Positions 46,260 through 55,257 of a stretch of DNA of 64,000 bases are shown here, in pieces. The notes beneath the pieces are model-generated. The model made no database searches. It had not been told where the DNA came from and was given only the letters and a program-made list of their open reading frames with translations. Origin of the DNA: Streptomyces sp. TLI_105 (GTDB lineage Bacteria > Actinomycetota > Actinomycetes > Streptomycetales > Streptomycetaceae); NCBI RefSeq assembly GCF_900105415.1, contig NZ_FNSM01000001.1:4880501-4944500 (forward strand), written 5' to 3'. How positions within the stretch are numbered: position 1 is the stretch's first letter; each line of letters opens with the position of its first letter. Position numbers and translations under genes: made by a program.

Positions 46260-49200
46260 ATGAGCCTGCACGGTCTGCTCGATGTCGTCGTCAAGGACGC
46301 CGCCCTCGCCGAGGCGGTGAAGGCCGCCGCCGACGGGAACCGCCCGCACGTGGACCTGGTCGGTCCGGCGGCCGCGCGGCCGTTCGCCGTGGCGGCGCTC
46401 GCCCGGGACTCGGGGCGGCCGGTGCTCGCGGTGACCGCGACCGGCCGGGAGGCCGAGGACCTCGCCGCCGCGCTGCGGTCCCTGCTCGACCCGGACACGG
46501 TCGTCGAGTACCCCTCCTGGGAGACCCTGCCGCACGAGCGGCTCTCTCCCCGTTCCGACACCGTCGGACGTCGGCTCGCCGTGCTGCGGCGGCTTGCGCA
46601 CCCCCGGGACGACGACCCCGCCGCCGGTCCCGTCTCCGTCGTCGTCGCGCCCGTCCGGTCCGTGCTCCAGCCGCAGGTCAAGGGGCTCGGGGACCTTGAG
46701 CCCGTGGCGTTGCGGAGTGGGCAGACCGCCGATCTGAACGAGGTCGTCGAGGGGCTCGCCGCCGCCGCGTACTCCCGCGTCGAGCTCGTCGAGAAGCGCG
46801 GCGAGTTCGCGGTGCGCGGCGGCATCCTGGACGTCTTCCCGCCGACCGAGGAGCACCCGCTCCGGATCGAGTTCTGGGGCGACGACGTCGAGGAGATCCG
46901 GTACTTCAAGGTCGCCGACCAGCGGTCCCTGGAAGTCGCAGAGCACGGGCTGTGGGCGCCGCCCTGCCGGGAACTGCTGTTGACGGACGAGGTGCGCGAG
47001 CGGGCCGCCGCGCTCGCCGTCGAGCACCCCGAGCTGGGCGAGCTGCTGGGCAGGATCGCCGAGGGGATCGCGGTGGAGGGCATGGAGTCCCTCGCGCCGG
47101 TCCTCGTCGACGACATGGAGCTGCTGCTCGACGTGCTGCCCAAGGGGTCGATGGCCGTGGTCTGCGATCCCGAGCGGGTCCGGACCCGGGCCGCCGACCT
47201 CGTCGCCACCAGCCAGGAGTTCCTCCAGGCCTCCTGGGCCGCCACCGCCGGCGGTGGCGAGGCGCCCATCGACGTCGGCGCGGCCTCGCTGTGGGGGATC
47301 GCGGACGTACGGGACCGGGCGAGCGAGCTCGGCATGGCCTGGTGGTCGGTGTCGCCGTTCGCGGCGGACGAGATCGTGTCGGGGGACACCCTGACGCTCG
47401 GCATGCACGCCCCCGAGTCGTACCGCGGCGACACCGCCCGCGCGCTCGCCGACACCAAGGGCTGGCTGGCCGACGGCTGGCGGACGGTGTACGTGACGGA
47501 GGCGCACGGTCCGGCGTCCCGTACGGTCGAGGTCCTCGGCGGCGAGGGCATCGCCGCCCGCCTCGACGCGGACCTCGCGGAGATCTCGCCGTCCGTGGTG
47601 CACGTGGCGTGCGGCTCCATCGACTACGGCTTCGTCGACCCGGCGCTCAAGCTGGCCGTGCTCACCGAGACCGACCTGTCGGGGCAGAAGGCGGCCGGCA
47701 AGGACGGGCAGCGGATGCCCGCCAAGCGCCGCAAGACGATCGACCCGCTGACCCTGGAGGTCGGCGACTACATCGTGCACGAGCAGCACGGTGTCGGCCG
47801 CTACATCGAGATGGTGCAGCGGACCGTGCAGGGCGCGACCCGGGAGTACCTCCTCGTCGAGTACGCGCCCGCGAAGCGCGGCCAGCCCGGCGACCGTCTC
47901 TACATCCCGACCGACCAGCTGGAGCAGGTCACCAAGTACGTGGGCGGCGAGGCGCCGACCCTGCACCGGCTCGGCGGCGCGGACTGGACGAAGACGAAGC
48001 AGCGCGCGAAGAAGGCCGTCAAGGAGATCGCGGCCGACCTGATCAAGCTGTACAGCGCCCGCATGGCGGCGCCCGGCCATGCCTTCGCCCCGGACACACC
48101 CTGGCAGCGGGAGCTGGAGGACGCCTTCCCGTACGCGGAGACGCCCGACCAGCTGTCCACCATCGCCGAGGTGAAGGAGGACATGGAGAAGACCGTCCCC
48201 ATGGACCGCCTGATCTGCGGCGACGTCGGCTACGGCAAGACGGAGATCGCGGTGCGGGCGGCCTTCAAGGCCGTCCAGGACGGCAAGCAGGTCGCGGTCC
48301 TCGTCCCGACGACGCTGCTTGTGCAGCAGCACTTCGGCACGTTCAGCGAGCGGTACTCGCAGTTCCCGGTGAAGGTGCGGGCGCTGTCCCGGTTCCAGTC
48401 GGAGACCGAGTCGAAGGCGACGATGGAGGGGCTGCGGGAGGGCTCGGTCGACGTCGTCATCGGCACCCACCGCCTCTTCTCCTCCGAGACGAAGTTCAAG
48501 GACCTGGGCCTGGTCATCGTCGACGAGGAGCAGCGCTTCGGCGTCGAGCACAAGGAGCAGCTGAAGAAGCTCCGGGCGAACGTCGACGTCCTGACGATGT
48601 CGGCCACCCCGATCCCGCGCACGCTGGAGATGGCGGTGACCGGCATCCGCGAGATGTCGACGATCACCACCCCGCCGGAGGAGCGGCACCCGGTCCTCAC
48701 CTTCGTCGGGCCGTACGAGGAGAAGCAGATCGGCGCCGCGATCCGGCGTGAACTCCTGCGCGAGGGCCAGGTCTTCTACATCCACAACCGGGTGGACTCG
48801 ATCGACCGGGCGGCCGCCCGGCTGCGCGAGATCGTCCCGGAGGCGCGGATCGCGACGGCCCACGGCCAGATGTCGGAGCAGGCCCTGGAGCAGGTCGTGG
48901 TCGACTTCTGGGAGAAGAAGTTCGACGTGCTCGTCTCGACGACCATCGTCGAGTCCGGCATCGACATCTCCAACGCCAACACCCTGATCGTCGAGCGCGG
49001 CGACAACTTCGGGTTGTCGCAGCTCCACCAGCTGCGCGGCCGTGTCGGCCGTGGCCGCGAGCGGGGCTACGCCTACTTCCTGTACCCGCCGGAGAAGCCG
49101 CTCACGGAGACCGCGCACGAGCGGCTCGCGACGATCGCCCAGCACACCGAGATGGGCGCCGGCATGTACGTCGCCATGAAGGACCTGGAGATCCGCGGCG

Positions 49201-49790
49201 CGGGCAACCTGCTGGGCGGCGAGCAGTCCGGTCACATCGCGGGCGTCGGCTTCGACCTGTACGTACGGATGGTCGGCGAGGCGGTCGCCGACTACCGGGC
49301 GCAGATGGAGGGCGGGGCGGAGGAGGAGGCACCGCTGGAGGTGAAGATCGAGCTCCCGGTCGACGCCCACATGCCGCACGACTACGCGCCGGGCGAGCGG
49401 CTGCGGCTCCAGGCGTACCGCTCGATCGCCTCGGCGAACTCGGAGGAGGACATCAGGGCCGTGCGCGAGGAGCTCACCGACCGGTACGGCAAGCTCCCCG
49501 AGCCGGTGGAGAACCTGCTGCTCGTGGCGGGCCTGCGGATGCTGGCGCGCGCGTGCGGGGTGGGCGAGATCGTCCTCCAGGGCTCCAACATCCGCTTCGC
49601 GCCCGTGGAGTTGCGCGAGTCGCAGGAGCTGCGGCTGAAGCGCCTCCACCCGCGCACGGTCATCAAGCCGGCCGTCCACCAGATCCTGGTGCCGCGCCCG
49701 ACGAGCGGCAAGATCGGCGGGAAGCCGGTGGTGGGCCGTGAACTCCTGGCGTGGACGGGCGAGTTCCTGACGACGATCCTCGGAGGCTGA
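46260..49790 (+). CDS. mfd: transcription-repair coupling factor
   Basis: The ATG at 46260 follows GGAAG; 1176 residues, the usual size. The N-terminal UvrB-like module spans about 1-350. The RNA polymerase-interaction domain starts with GDYIVHEQHGVGRYIEM (about 500). Translocase motifs are CGDVGYGKTEIA (about 656), DEEQRFGVEHKE (about 754) and SATPIPRTLEMA; the TRCF C-terminal domain follows. Mfd removes stalled RNA polymerase at lesions and recruits UvrA. It stands alone, next to a toxin-antitoxin pair, and ends at a hairpin. Confidence 0.97.
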   Translation: MSLHGLLDVVVKDAALAEAVKAAADGNRPHVDLVGPAAARPFAVAALARDSGRPVLAVTATGREAEDLAAALRSLLDPDTVVEYPSWETLPHERLSPRSDTVGRRLAVLRRLAHPRDDDPAAGPVSVVVAPVRSVLQPQVKGLGDLEPVALRSGQTADLNEVVEGLAAAAYSRVELVEKRGEFAVRGGILDVFPPTEEHPLRIEFWGDDVEEIRYFKVADQRSLEVAEHGLWAPPCRELLLTDEVRERAAALAVEHPELGELLGRIAEGIAVEGMESLAPVLVDDMELLLDVLPKGSMAVVCDPERVRTRAADLVATSQEFLQASWAATAGGGEAPIDVGAASLWGIADVRDRASELGMAWWSVSPFAADEIVSGDTLTLGMHAPESYRGDTARALADTKGWLADGWRTVYVTEAHGPASRTVEVLGGEGIAARLDADLAEISPSVVHVACGSIDYGFVDPALKLAVLTETDLSGQKAAGKDGQRMPAKRRKTIDPLTLEVGDYIVHEQHGVGRYIEMVQRTVQGATREYLLVEYAPAKRGQPGDRLYIPTDQLEQVTKYVGGEAPTLHRLGGADWTKTKQRAKKAVKEIAADLIKLYSARMAAPGHAFAPDTPWQRELEDAFPYAETPDQLSTIAEVKEDMEKTVPMDRLICGDVGYGKTEIAVRAAFKAVQDGKQVAVLVPTTLLVQQHFGTFSERYSQFPVKVRALSRFQSETESKATMEGLREGSVDVVIGTHRLFSSETKFKDLGLVIVDEEQRFGVEHKEQLKKLRANVDVLTMSATPIPRTLEMAVTGIREMSTITTPPEERHPVLTFVGPYEEKQIGAAIRRELLREGQVFYIHNRVDSIDRAAARLREIVPEARIATAHGQMSEQALEQVVVDFWEKKFDVLVSTTIVESGIDISNANTLIVERGDNFGLSQLHQLRGRVGRGRERGYAYFLYPPEKPLTETAHERLATIAQHTEMGAGMYVAMKDLEIRGAGNLLGGEQSGHIAGVGFDLYVRMVGEAVADYRAQMEGGAEEEAPLEVKIELPVDAHMPHDYAPGERLRLQAYRSIASANSEEDIRAVREELTDRYGKLPEPVENLLLVAGLRMLARACGVGEIVLQGSNIRFAPVELRESQELRLKRLHPRTVIKPAVHQILVPRPTSGKIGGKPVVGRELLAWTGEFLTTILGG

Positions 49791-49796
49791 GCCCGT

Positions 49797-49827
49797 GGTG
49801 CGGCGCCCCTGCCCGGGGCGCCGCACC
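49797..49827. terminator. bidirectional hairpin terminator (mfd / SGNH hydrolase)
   Basis: GGTGCGGCGCCCC and GGGGCGCCGCACC pair perfectly around TGCCC, 6 bp after the mfd stop and 7 bp before the converging stop. Confidence 0.88.
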
Positions 49828-49834
49828 GTGGCCG

Positions 49835-51103
49835 CTACAGCTCTTCGAGGTCCAGTGCCCCGGCCATCGCCGTGTAGCCCGCGTCGCCCGGGTGGATGTG
49901 GTCGCCGGAGTCGTACGCGGGGAGGATGCGGTCCGGGTCGGCAGGGTCGGCGACGGCGCGGTCGAAGTCGACGACGGCGTCGTACGCGCCCGAGGTGCGG
50001 ACCCAGGTGTTGAAGGCCTCCCGCTTGGCCTCGTTGACGGGGGTGTCGTAGAAGGAGCCCTTGATCGGGGTGAGGGTGGCGCCGACGACCTTCAGGCCGT
50101 GGGCGTGGGCCTGCCGTATGAGGGTGCGGTGGCCCTCGATCAGCTGGTTCACCGACACCTCGGGGGTCGGTCCGCCCGGGAAGGCCGGACCGCTGCCGCC
50201 GATGTCGTTGATGCCCTCCAGGAGGATCACCGTGCCCACGCCCTTCTCGGTGAGCACGTCCTTCCGGAACCGGGCCACGGCCTTCTCGCCCGCCCAGGTG
50301 GTGTCGTTGACGACCTCGTTGCCGCTGATGCCGTGGTTGAGGACGGCGCGGGTCCGGCCGGTGGCGGCGAGGCGCTCCGCGAGCTCGTCCGGGTAGCGGT
50401 TGTCGGCGTCCGCCGTCGAGCCGAGGCCGTCGGTGATGGAGTCGCCGAAGGTGACGATGCCGTCGCGGCGGGCGGTGTCGCGGCCGCCGGTGACCTCGAC
50501 GCCGGAGAGGAAGTACCAGGAGGTGCTGGTCTCCCGGAAGGCGCCGCCGGAGAGGTCGGCGCGGTGGTCGCCCTCGGCGCGGTAGCTGGTGGCCGAGGAG
50601 AAGGAGTGGAAGGTCGCCGGGCCGGTCGGGTCCGCGAGGTAGAGGGTGACGGTCAGCTGCTCGAAGGCCTCGACGGGGAGGTTCACGGCGTCGCTGAGGA
50701 GGGTCTCGCCGGCCGGGATCGTCACGGACGGGCGGTGGTCGAAGCGGAGCGTGCGCACGGAGCCGGGCTCGACCGCGCTTCCGGTGGCGGTACGGGCGAC
50801 GGTCGCGCCGGTGATCCGCAGCGGGCCGGTGCCGTAACGGTTCGTCAGCTCGATGCGGGTCCGGGTGCCGGCGGCGGTGACGCGGACGACCTGGCGAACC
50901 GTCTGGTTGTCGAAGCCCTGCTGCGACCAGTTGGGGCCGAACGGCGCGGTCGCCGACTGCGGGGACGCGGCCCAGGCGCCGCGCCAGACCGGGCCGTGGG
51001 CGCCGTGGTGGCCGGTGTCGGCGAGGGCGGTGGGGGCCAGGGCGAGGGTGCCGGTGGTGAGGAGGGCGAGGGCGGCGCGGCGGAGGGTGTTCGAGGGTCG
51101 CAT
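49835..51103 (-). CDS. secreted SGNH/GDSL hydrolase
   Basis: The 422-residue protein has a signal peptide (ALALLTTGTLALAPTALA). A jelly-roll-like N-terminal part (about 40-200) precedes the SGNH core: VTFGDSITDG (Ser), ISGNEV (Gly/Asn region), GINDIG (Asn) and DHIHPGDAG (Asp/His). Such enzymes are secreted esterases acting on lipids or acetylated sugars. The natural substrate cannot be told from sequence. Confidence 0.9.
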   Translation of the reverse strand: MRPSNTLRRAALALLTTGTLALAPTALADTGHHGAHGPVWRGAWAASPQSATAPFGPNWSQQGFDNQTVRQVVRVTAAGTRTRIELTNRYGTGPLRITGATVARTATGSAVEPGSVRTLRFDHRPSVTIPAGETLLSDAVNLPVEAFEQLTVTLYLADPTGPATFHSFSSATSYRAEGDHRADLSGGAFRETSTSWYFLSGVEVTGGRDTARRDGIVTFGDSITDGLGSTADADNRYPDELAERLAATGRTRAVLNHGISGNEVVNDTTWAGEKAVARFRKDVLTEKGVGTVILLEGINDIGGSGPAFPGGPTPEVSVNQLIEGHRTLIRQAHAHGLKVVGATLTPIKGSFYDTPVNEAKREAFNTWVRTSGAYDAVVDFDRAVADPADPDRILPAYDSGDHIHPGDAGYTAMAGALDLEEL

Positions 51104-51131
51104 GCTTTCGTCAATTACGGGCTGGTGCGGG

Positions 51132-51734
51132 CTATTCCCCGACCGGGGGCGGGAGTTGGGCCGTGAAGAGCAGGCCGGCGAGCGAACGGAAGTACTCCTC
51201 GGGGTCCCGGTCGCCGATCGCCGCCGTCACGTTGTGGGTGAGGAGCAGCGTCGCGAAGCCGTGGGCGAGCGACCAGGCGGCGATGCCGGCCTGTCGGGCG
51301 TCGGGGACGTCCGGCAGGTCCGCGACGCCCGCGCGGAGTTCGGCGGAGGCACGTTCCTTGGCGGCGAGGAGGTCCGGGTCGTCGGCGCGCAGCAGCTCGG
51401 GCCGGAACATGACCTGGAAGTGCGCGGGGTGGGCGACGGCGAACCGGACGTAGCGCACGCCGCGTTCGCGCAGCGCGGGGGTGCCGGCCAGGGCCTCCGC
51501 GAGAAGGCCGTACCCCTGGGCGGCGATGGCCGTGAGCAGTCCGGTGCGGTCCTTGAAGTGGTGGGCGGGGGCGGCGTGCGAGACGCCCGCGCGGCGGGCG
51601 AGGTCGCGCAGGCTCAGTGCCCCCGGCCCCTCGGCGGCGATCACGTCGAGTGCGGCGGTGAGGACTGCCTGCCGCAGGTCGCCGTGGTGGTAGGCGCTCC
51701 TGCTCGCGCTTTTCGTGTCGTGGTCGCTCGTCAT
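51132..51734 (-). CDS. TetR-family transcriptional regulator
   Basis: A 200-residue protein. The helix-turn-helix is ALSLRDLARRAGVSHAAPAHHFKDRTGLL in outline, where HAAPAHHF replaces the commoner xxLYxHF; this is frequent in one TetR subgroup. The C-terminal ligand domain includes RYVRFAVAHPAHFQVMF. It is divergent from the SCO6745-like gene, with a probable operator between them. Confidence 0.9.
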   Translation of the reverse strand: MTSDHDTKSASRSAYHHGDLRQAVLTAALDVIAAEGPGALSLRDLARRAGVSHAAPAHHFKDRTGLLTAIAAQGYGLLAEALAGTPALRERGVRYVRFAVAHPAHFQVMFRPELLRADDPDLLAAKERASAELRAGVADLPDVPDARQAGIAAWSLAHGFATLLLTHNVTAAIGDRDPEEYFRSLAGLLFTAQLPPPVGE

Positions 51735-51788
51735 GGCAGCAGCCTAGCCGCAATCTAGGCATTGACAAGTTCGACGGGCGGGCGCAAT

Positions 51789-51803
51789 CTTGTCAGTGTC
51801 AAG
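51789..51803. promoter_or_regulatory. probable TetR operator
   Basis: CTTGTCAGTGTCAAG is a palindrome with one mismatched pair, 28 bp before the SCO6745-like start. A further half-site, TTGACAAG, lies at about 51767. Both fall in the 96-bp divergent gap. Confidence 0.55.
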
Positions 51804-51830
51804 TTAGTGGCGATGTGAAGGAGCACCCCC

Positions 51831-52694
51831 GTGGAGACCGCTCGCGTACGTCAGATGTGGCACCTGATCGAACCGCTGCACGCCGTGCTCTACTACGCCC
51901 CCGAGGCCTTCGACGAGGCGGGCGCCCTCGGCTACGAGACGGCCGACCGCTGGCCCTCCTACTTCGCCTGGCGCGCCGCCGCCCTCGGCCCCGTCGGACC
52001 GGTCCGCGTCGCCTCCGCCTTCTACGGCTTCAGCCCCGAGAAGGTCGCCCGGCACGTCCCCGCCGCCTGGGAGGTCGCCGCCCCCGCCGACGTGCTCGCC
52101 GCCCGGCTCCGCGCCGTCGACCGGACCTACCGGTCCGTCCTCGGCGAGGACGTCGTCGCGAGCCCCGAACTCGCCGAGGCCGCGGCCCTCGCCCGCCGCG
52201 CCGCCGGGGCGGCCGGCCTCGAAGGCCGCCCGCTCGCCGCCGCCCACGCCGAACTGCCCTGGCCCGACGCCCCGCACCTCGTCCTGTGGCAGGCGGCGAC
52301 GATCCTGCGCGAGCACCGGGGCGACGGCCACATCGCCGCCCTGGTCGCCGCCGGCCTCGACCCGGCCGAGTCCCTCGTCTCCTTCGCGGCCGTCGGGGCC
52401 GCGCCGGAACCGGTCTTCGAGAGCCGGGGCTGGAGCGCGGACGAGTGGAACGCCGCGCGCGAGCGCCTGACGGCCCGGGGACTCCTGGACGCGGACGGCG
52501 TCGCCACGGACGAGGGCCGCGCCCTGCGCGCGGAGGTGGAACGGCGTACGGACGAACTGGCCGCCGGACCGTGGGACGCCCTCGGCCCCGAGGACACCGC
52601 CCGGCTCGCCGACCTCCTGGGCGGCCCCTGGCTCACCGTCGTCGGCTCCGGCCTGCTGCCCTCCGAGAACACCCTCGGCATCGGCAAGGTGTGA
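51831..52694 (+). CDS. SCO6745/SalK-like protein
   Basis: A 287-residue helical protein starting METARVRQMWHLIEPLHAVLYYAPEAFDE in outline (MWHLIEPLHAVLYY is the family hallmark), with an AFYGFSPEKVARHVPAAW segment and ending near WDALGPEDTARLADLLGG. Relatives include SalK of lantibiotic loci, but the activity is not known. Its start has a GAAGGAG site. The divergent TetR probably controls it. Its stop codon lies in the first unit of a tandem repeat array. Confidence 0.82.
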   Translation: METARVRQMWHLIEPLHAVLYYAPEAFDEAGALGYETADRWPSYFAWRAAALGPVGPVRVASAFYGFSPEKVARHVPAAWEVAAPADVLAARLRAVDRTYRSVLGEDVVASPELAEAAALARRAAGAAGLEGRPLAAAHAELPWPDAPHLVLWQAATILREHRGDGHIAALVAAGLDPAESLVSFAAVGAAPEPVFESRGWSADEWNAARERLTARGLLDADGVATDEGRALRAEVERRTDELAAGPWDALGPEDTARLADLLGGPWLTVVGSGLLPSENTLGIGKV

Positions 52695-52817
52695 CCCGGG
52701 GTCCTCGGTCCGAAGACGTGCCCCGGGGCCCTCGGTCCGAAGCTGTGACCCGAGGCCTCGGTCGAAGACGTGACGCGAGGCCTCGGTCCGAAGACGTGAT
52801 CCGAGGCCCTCGGTCCG
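52686..52817 (+). repeat. five tandem repeats of about 27 bp across a stop codon
   Basis: Units start at 52686, 52713, 52740, 52765 and 52791, with the form AAGACGTGACCCGAGG, then CCCTCGGTCCG. The first contains the stop of the SCO6745-like gene. The array fills most of the gap to the next gene. Confidence 0.85.
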
Positions 52818-52861
52818 TCCGGTCCGGGGCCATCGGGACGAAGCGGGCGAGACCCCCGACC

Positions 52862-52867
52862 TAGGAT
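52862..52867 (+). promoter_or_regulatory. -10 box for leaderless nuclease gene
   Basis: TAGGAT, 6 nt and then the GTG at 52874: the spacing of a leaderless transcript. No ribosome site is present. Confidence 0.5.
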
Positions 52868-52873
52868 TCCAGG

Positions 52874-53551
52874 GTGCTGACGTACCGAAGGACCCTCGCC
52901 GCCTCGACGCTCGCCGTCTCCGTCCTCCTCTCCGCCGCCTGCTCGCCCGGGACCGGCACCCCGGGAGACACCGGCGGCGGGTCCGCCGCGCCGGGGACGG
53001 CGCTCGCCGCCGTGGACACCCTCACGGTCAAGGGCCGCGCCCCGAAGACCGGTTACGAGCGGGAGAAGTTCGGCCGCGCCTGGGTGGACGTCGACGGCAA
53101 CGGCTGCGGCACCCGTGACGACGTGCTCAAGCGGGACCTGACCGGCGTCCGCTTCACGGACGGCCACTGCAAGGTCGCCTCCGGCACCCTCACCGACGAC
53201 CCGTACACCGGCACCACCGTCCGCTACGTCCGGGGCCGCTCCAAGGTCGACATCGACCATGTCGTCGCGCTCTCCGACGCCTGGCAGAAGGGGGCGCAGA
53301 CGTGGGACGGCGAGACCCGGCGCCGCTTCGCCAACGACCCGCTCAACCTCCTCGCCGTGGACGCCGCGACCAACCGCCGCAAGTCCGACGGCGACGCCGC
53401 CACCTGGCTGCCGCCGAACCGGGCGTACCGCTGCGCGTACGTGGCCCGGCAGATCGCGGTGAAGAAGAAGTACGGGGTGTGGGTGACGGCGGGGGAGCGG
53501 GACGCGATGAAGAGGGTCCTCGACACCTGCCCGCAGCAGAGGCTCCCGTAG
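52874..53551 (+). CDS. secreted HNH-type nuclease lipoprotein (GmrSD C-terminal/DUF1524-like)
   Basis: The GTG start gives 225 residues. A lipoprotein signal ends in LLSAAC. The nuclease core has KVDIDHVVALSDAWQKGA with the HNH His, then RFANDPLNLLAVDAATNRRKSD and WLPPN, the DUF1524 pattern. Paired cysteines (NGCGTRDD, DGHCKVAS, RCAY, DTCP) suit an extracellular protein. It probably degrades DNA outside the cell for nutrients or competition. Confidence 0.9.
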   Translation: MLTYRRTLAASTLAVSVLLSAACSPGTGTPGDTGGGSAAPGTALAAVDTLTVKGRAPKTGYEREKFGRAWVDVDGNGCGTRDDVLKRDLTGVRFTDGHCKVASGTLTDDPYTGTTVRYVRGRSKVDIDHVVALSDAWQKGAQTWDGETRRRFANDPLNLLAVDAATNRRKSDGDAATWLPPNRAYRCAYVARQIAVKKKYGVWVTAGERDAMKRVLDTCPQQRLP

Positions 53552-53599
53552 CGCCGGGCTGCCACGAAAAAACGTTTGGGCAGTCGGCCGGCCGATCTT

Positions 53600-53605
53600 T
53601 AGCCT
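53600..53605 (+). promoter_or_regulatory. -10 box for leaderless GNAT gene
   Basis: TAGCCT lies 6 nt before the ATG at 53612; no ribosome site is present. Confidence 0.45.
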
Positions 53606-53611
53606 GGCCGC

Positions 53612-54358
53612 ATGGACCTGAACGTCACCACCCTCGCCGAACGTCCCGAGCTCGAAGGGGCGATGTGGTCCATGAAGGACCTGTGGCCCGAGTTCATGAT
53701 GTACGACCCGGTCGGCTGGGCCAACATGGGCCGGATCGTCCGGGAGTTCCCGGAGTACGTGCTCGTCGCCACCGACGCCGGGGGCGCGGTCGTCGCCCGC
53801 GGCTTCAGCGTGCCCTTCCGGCTCGACGCGGAGGGTCGCCGCGAGCTGCCCGCCCGGGGCTGGGACGAGGTCCTCAACTGGGCCTTCTCCGACCTGCGGC
53901 ACGGCCGGGAGGCCGACACCGTGAGCGCGATCGAGATCACCGTCCACCTCGACCACCTCGGCAAGGGCCTCTCGCACCGGATGCTCGCCGCCATGCGGGA
54001 GAACGCCGGCAGGCGGGGCTTCGCCGAGCTGGTCGCCCCGGTCCGGCCCAACGGCAAGCACCTGGAGGCCGAGGCCTCCATCCACGAGTACGCCTTCCGC
54101 ACGCGTGAGGCCGACGGCCTGCCGCACGACCCGTGGCTCCGCGTCCACGTGCGCGCGGGCGGTGTCATCGAGTCCGTGGCCCCGGCCTCGATGACGGTCT
54201 CCGGCTCCGTCGAGCAGTGGCGGAAGTGGACGGGCCTCCCCTTCGACACGGACGGCCCGGTCGAGGTCCAGGGCGCGCTGGTCCCGGTCCACTGCCAGGC
54301 CACGCGCGGCTACGCGGTGTACGTGGAGCCCAACGTGTGGGTCCGTCACCGGATCTGA
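53612..54358 (+). CDS. GNAT-like acetyltransferase family protein
   Basis: A 248-residue protein whose middle (about 105-145) reads SAIEITVHLDHLGKGLSHRMLAAMRENAGRRGFAEL in outline, with HLGKGLSHRML in place of the acetyl-CoA loop of GNAT enzymes. The substrate is unknown. It stands alone between a nuclease gene and a terminator. Confidence 0.75.
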   Translation: MDLNVTTLAERPELEGAMWSMKDLWPEFMMYDPVGWANMGRIVREFPEYVLVATDAGGAVVARGFSVPFRLDAEGRRELPARGWDEVLNWAFSDLRHGREADTVSAIEITVHLDHLGKGLSHRMLAAMRENAGRRGFAELVAPVRPNGKHLEAEASIHEYAFRTREADGLPHDPWLRVHVRAGGVIESVAPASMTVSGSVEQWRKWTGLPFDTDGPVEVQGALVPVHCQATRGYAVYVEPNVWVRHRI

Positions 54359-54369
54359 TCCGTCCGACG

Positions 54370-54418
54370 TACGCGTGAGAGGGCCGTTCCCCCCCGGCTG
54401 ACGGCCCTCCCACGCGTA
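54370..54418. terminator. bidirectional hairpin terminator (GNAT / lipoprotein)
   Basis: TACGCGTGAGAGGGCCGT and ACGGCCCTCCCACGCGTA pair with one mismatch around a 13-base loop between two converging genes. Confidence 0.8.
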
Positions 54419-54422
54419 TCGG

Positions 54423-55166
54423 TCAGTCGGTCCTGACGACGTCCTTCGCCGCCGGGGCCTTCGCCACGACCGGCTTCCCGTAGTGCGAGAAGGTGATCGT
54501 CCCCGGCTCCTCGCCGCCCTTCGTGACGATCTTCAGGACGTACGGGGTGCCCTGCGTGGCCACGTAGACCGTGCTGGCCTCGCCGCCGTCACCCGGCTCC
54601 GTCAGGGCCAGCGCCTTCTGGCCGCCGACGGTGGTCTCCGCGCCCTTCACGATCCCGCTCGCACCCTGCTCGAACCCGCCGAGCAGCTTCTTCAGGTCGC
54701 AGAGCTCCAGCATGCCCTGGTTGTCGGGGTCGGAGACGGGGCCCTTCATCCAGCGGCCCTTGAGCTCCTTGACCATCGCGTCCTGCGCCTCCGGCCCGTC
54801 CTCCTTGACCTGCTCGCGCAGGAAGGCCTCGTCGAAGCGCATGTACACGTTCTTGTCGTCCGGCTTGATCAGTTCGACCGTGCTGGCCGCGCCCATGGTC
54901 AGCGTGCCGGTGCACCGCCCCTGGGCGTCGAGGGACAGGTAGGCCTTGAGCGGCTCGACGGGTCCCTGCTCGTCGACGTCCACGCTCATGGACTTCGCGG
55001 TCCTCGTCGCCGCGAAGGCCTTGTCGACGATCTGCGAACCGCTCAGCTCCCCGAAGGGCCCGGCCGGCTTCGCGTCGTTCGAGAACGGGCCGCAGGCGGT
55101 GGCGCCGAGGGCGAAGGCGGCGCACAGGAGGGCCGTGACGGCGGTGCGGCGGGGGGCGGCATGCAT
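54423..55166 (-). CDS. lipoprotein of LppX/LprAFG-like fold
   Basis: The 247-residue protein has a lipoprotein signal ending in LGATACG. The body has the LolA/LppX-like pattern: ELSGSQIVDKAFAATRTAKSMSVDV, then repeated strands, GQKALALTEP and VYVATQGTPYVLKIVTKGGEEPGTITFSHYGKPV in outline. Relatives carry lipids across the envelope in mycobacteria; that role here is inference. It lies 91 bp downstream of the DUF4190/DUF4352 gene. Confidence 0.8.
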   Translation of the reverse strand: MHAAPRRTAVTALLCAAFALGATACGPFSNDAKPAGPFGELSGSQIVDKAFAATRTAKSMSVDVDEQGPVEPLKAYLSLDAQGRCTGTLTMGAASTVELIKPDDKNVYMRFDEAFLREQVKEDGPEAQDAMVKELKGRWMKGPVSDPDNQGMLELCDLKKLLGGFEQGASGIVKGAETTVGGQKALALTEPGDGGEASTVYVATQGTPYVLKIVTKGGEEPGTITFSHYGKPVVAKAPAAKDVVRTD

Positions 55167-55257
55167 GGTGGTGTCTCCGAGAGGGGTCGTACGGGGGGTG
55201 GGGCCCCGAAGGGCCCCGGTCCTTGTGGTGCGCGGTGTGGTGCGTGTCCGGCCCGGG

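Noticed and set aside
46101..49826. 1241-residue open frame opposite mfd
   Set aside because: Antisense to mfd, Arg/Leu/Asp-rich low-complexity composition, runs through the mfd promoter and terminator.
52686..52817. Repeat array as coding sequence extending the SCO6745-like gene
   Set aside because: The stop codon lies in the first unit and later units differ in length (25-27 bp), so no frame is kept.
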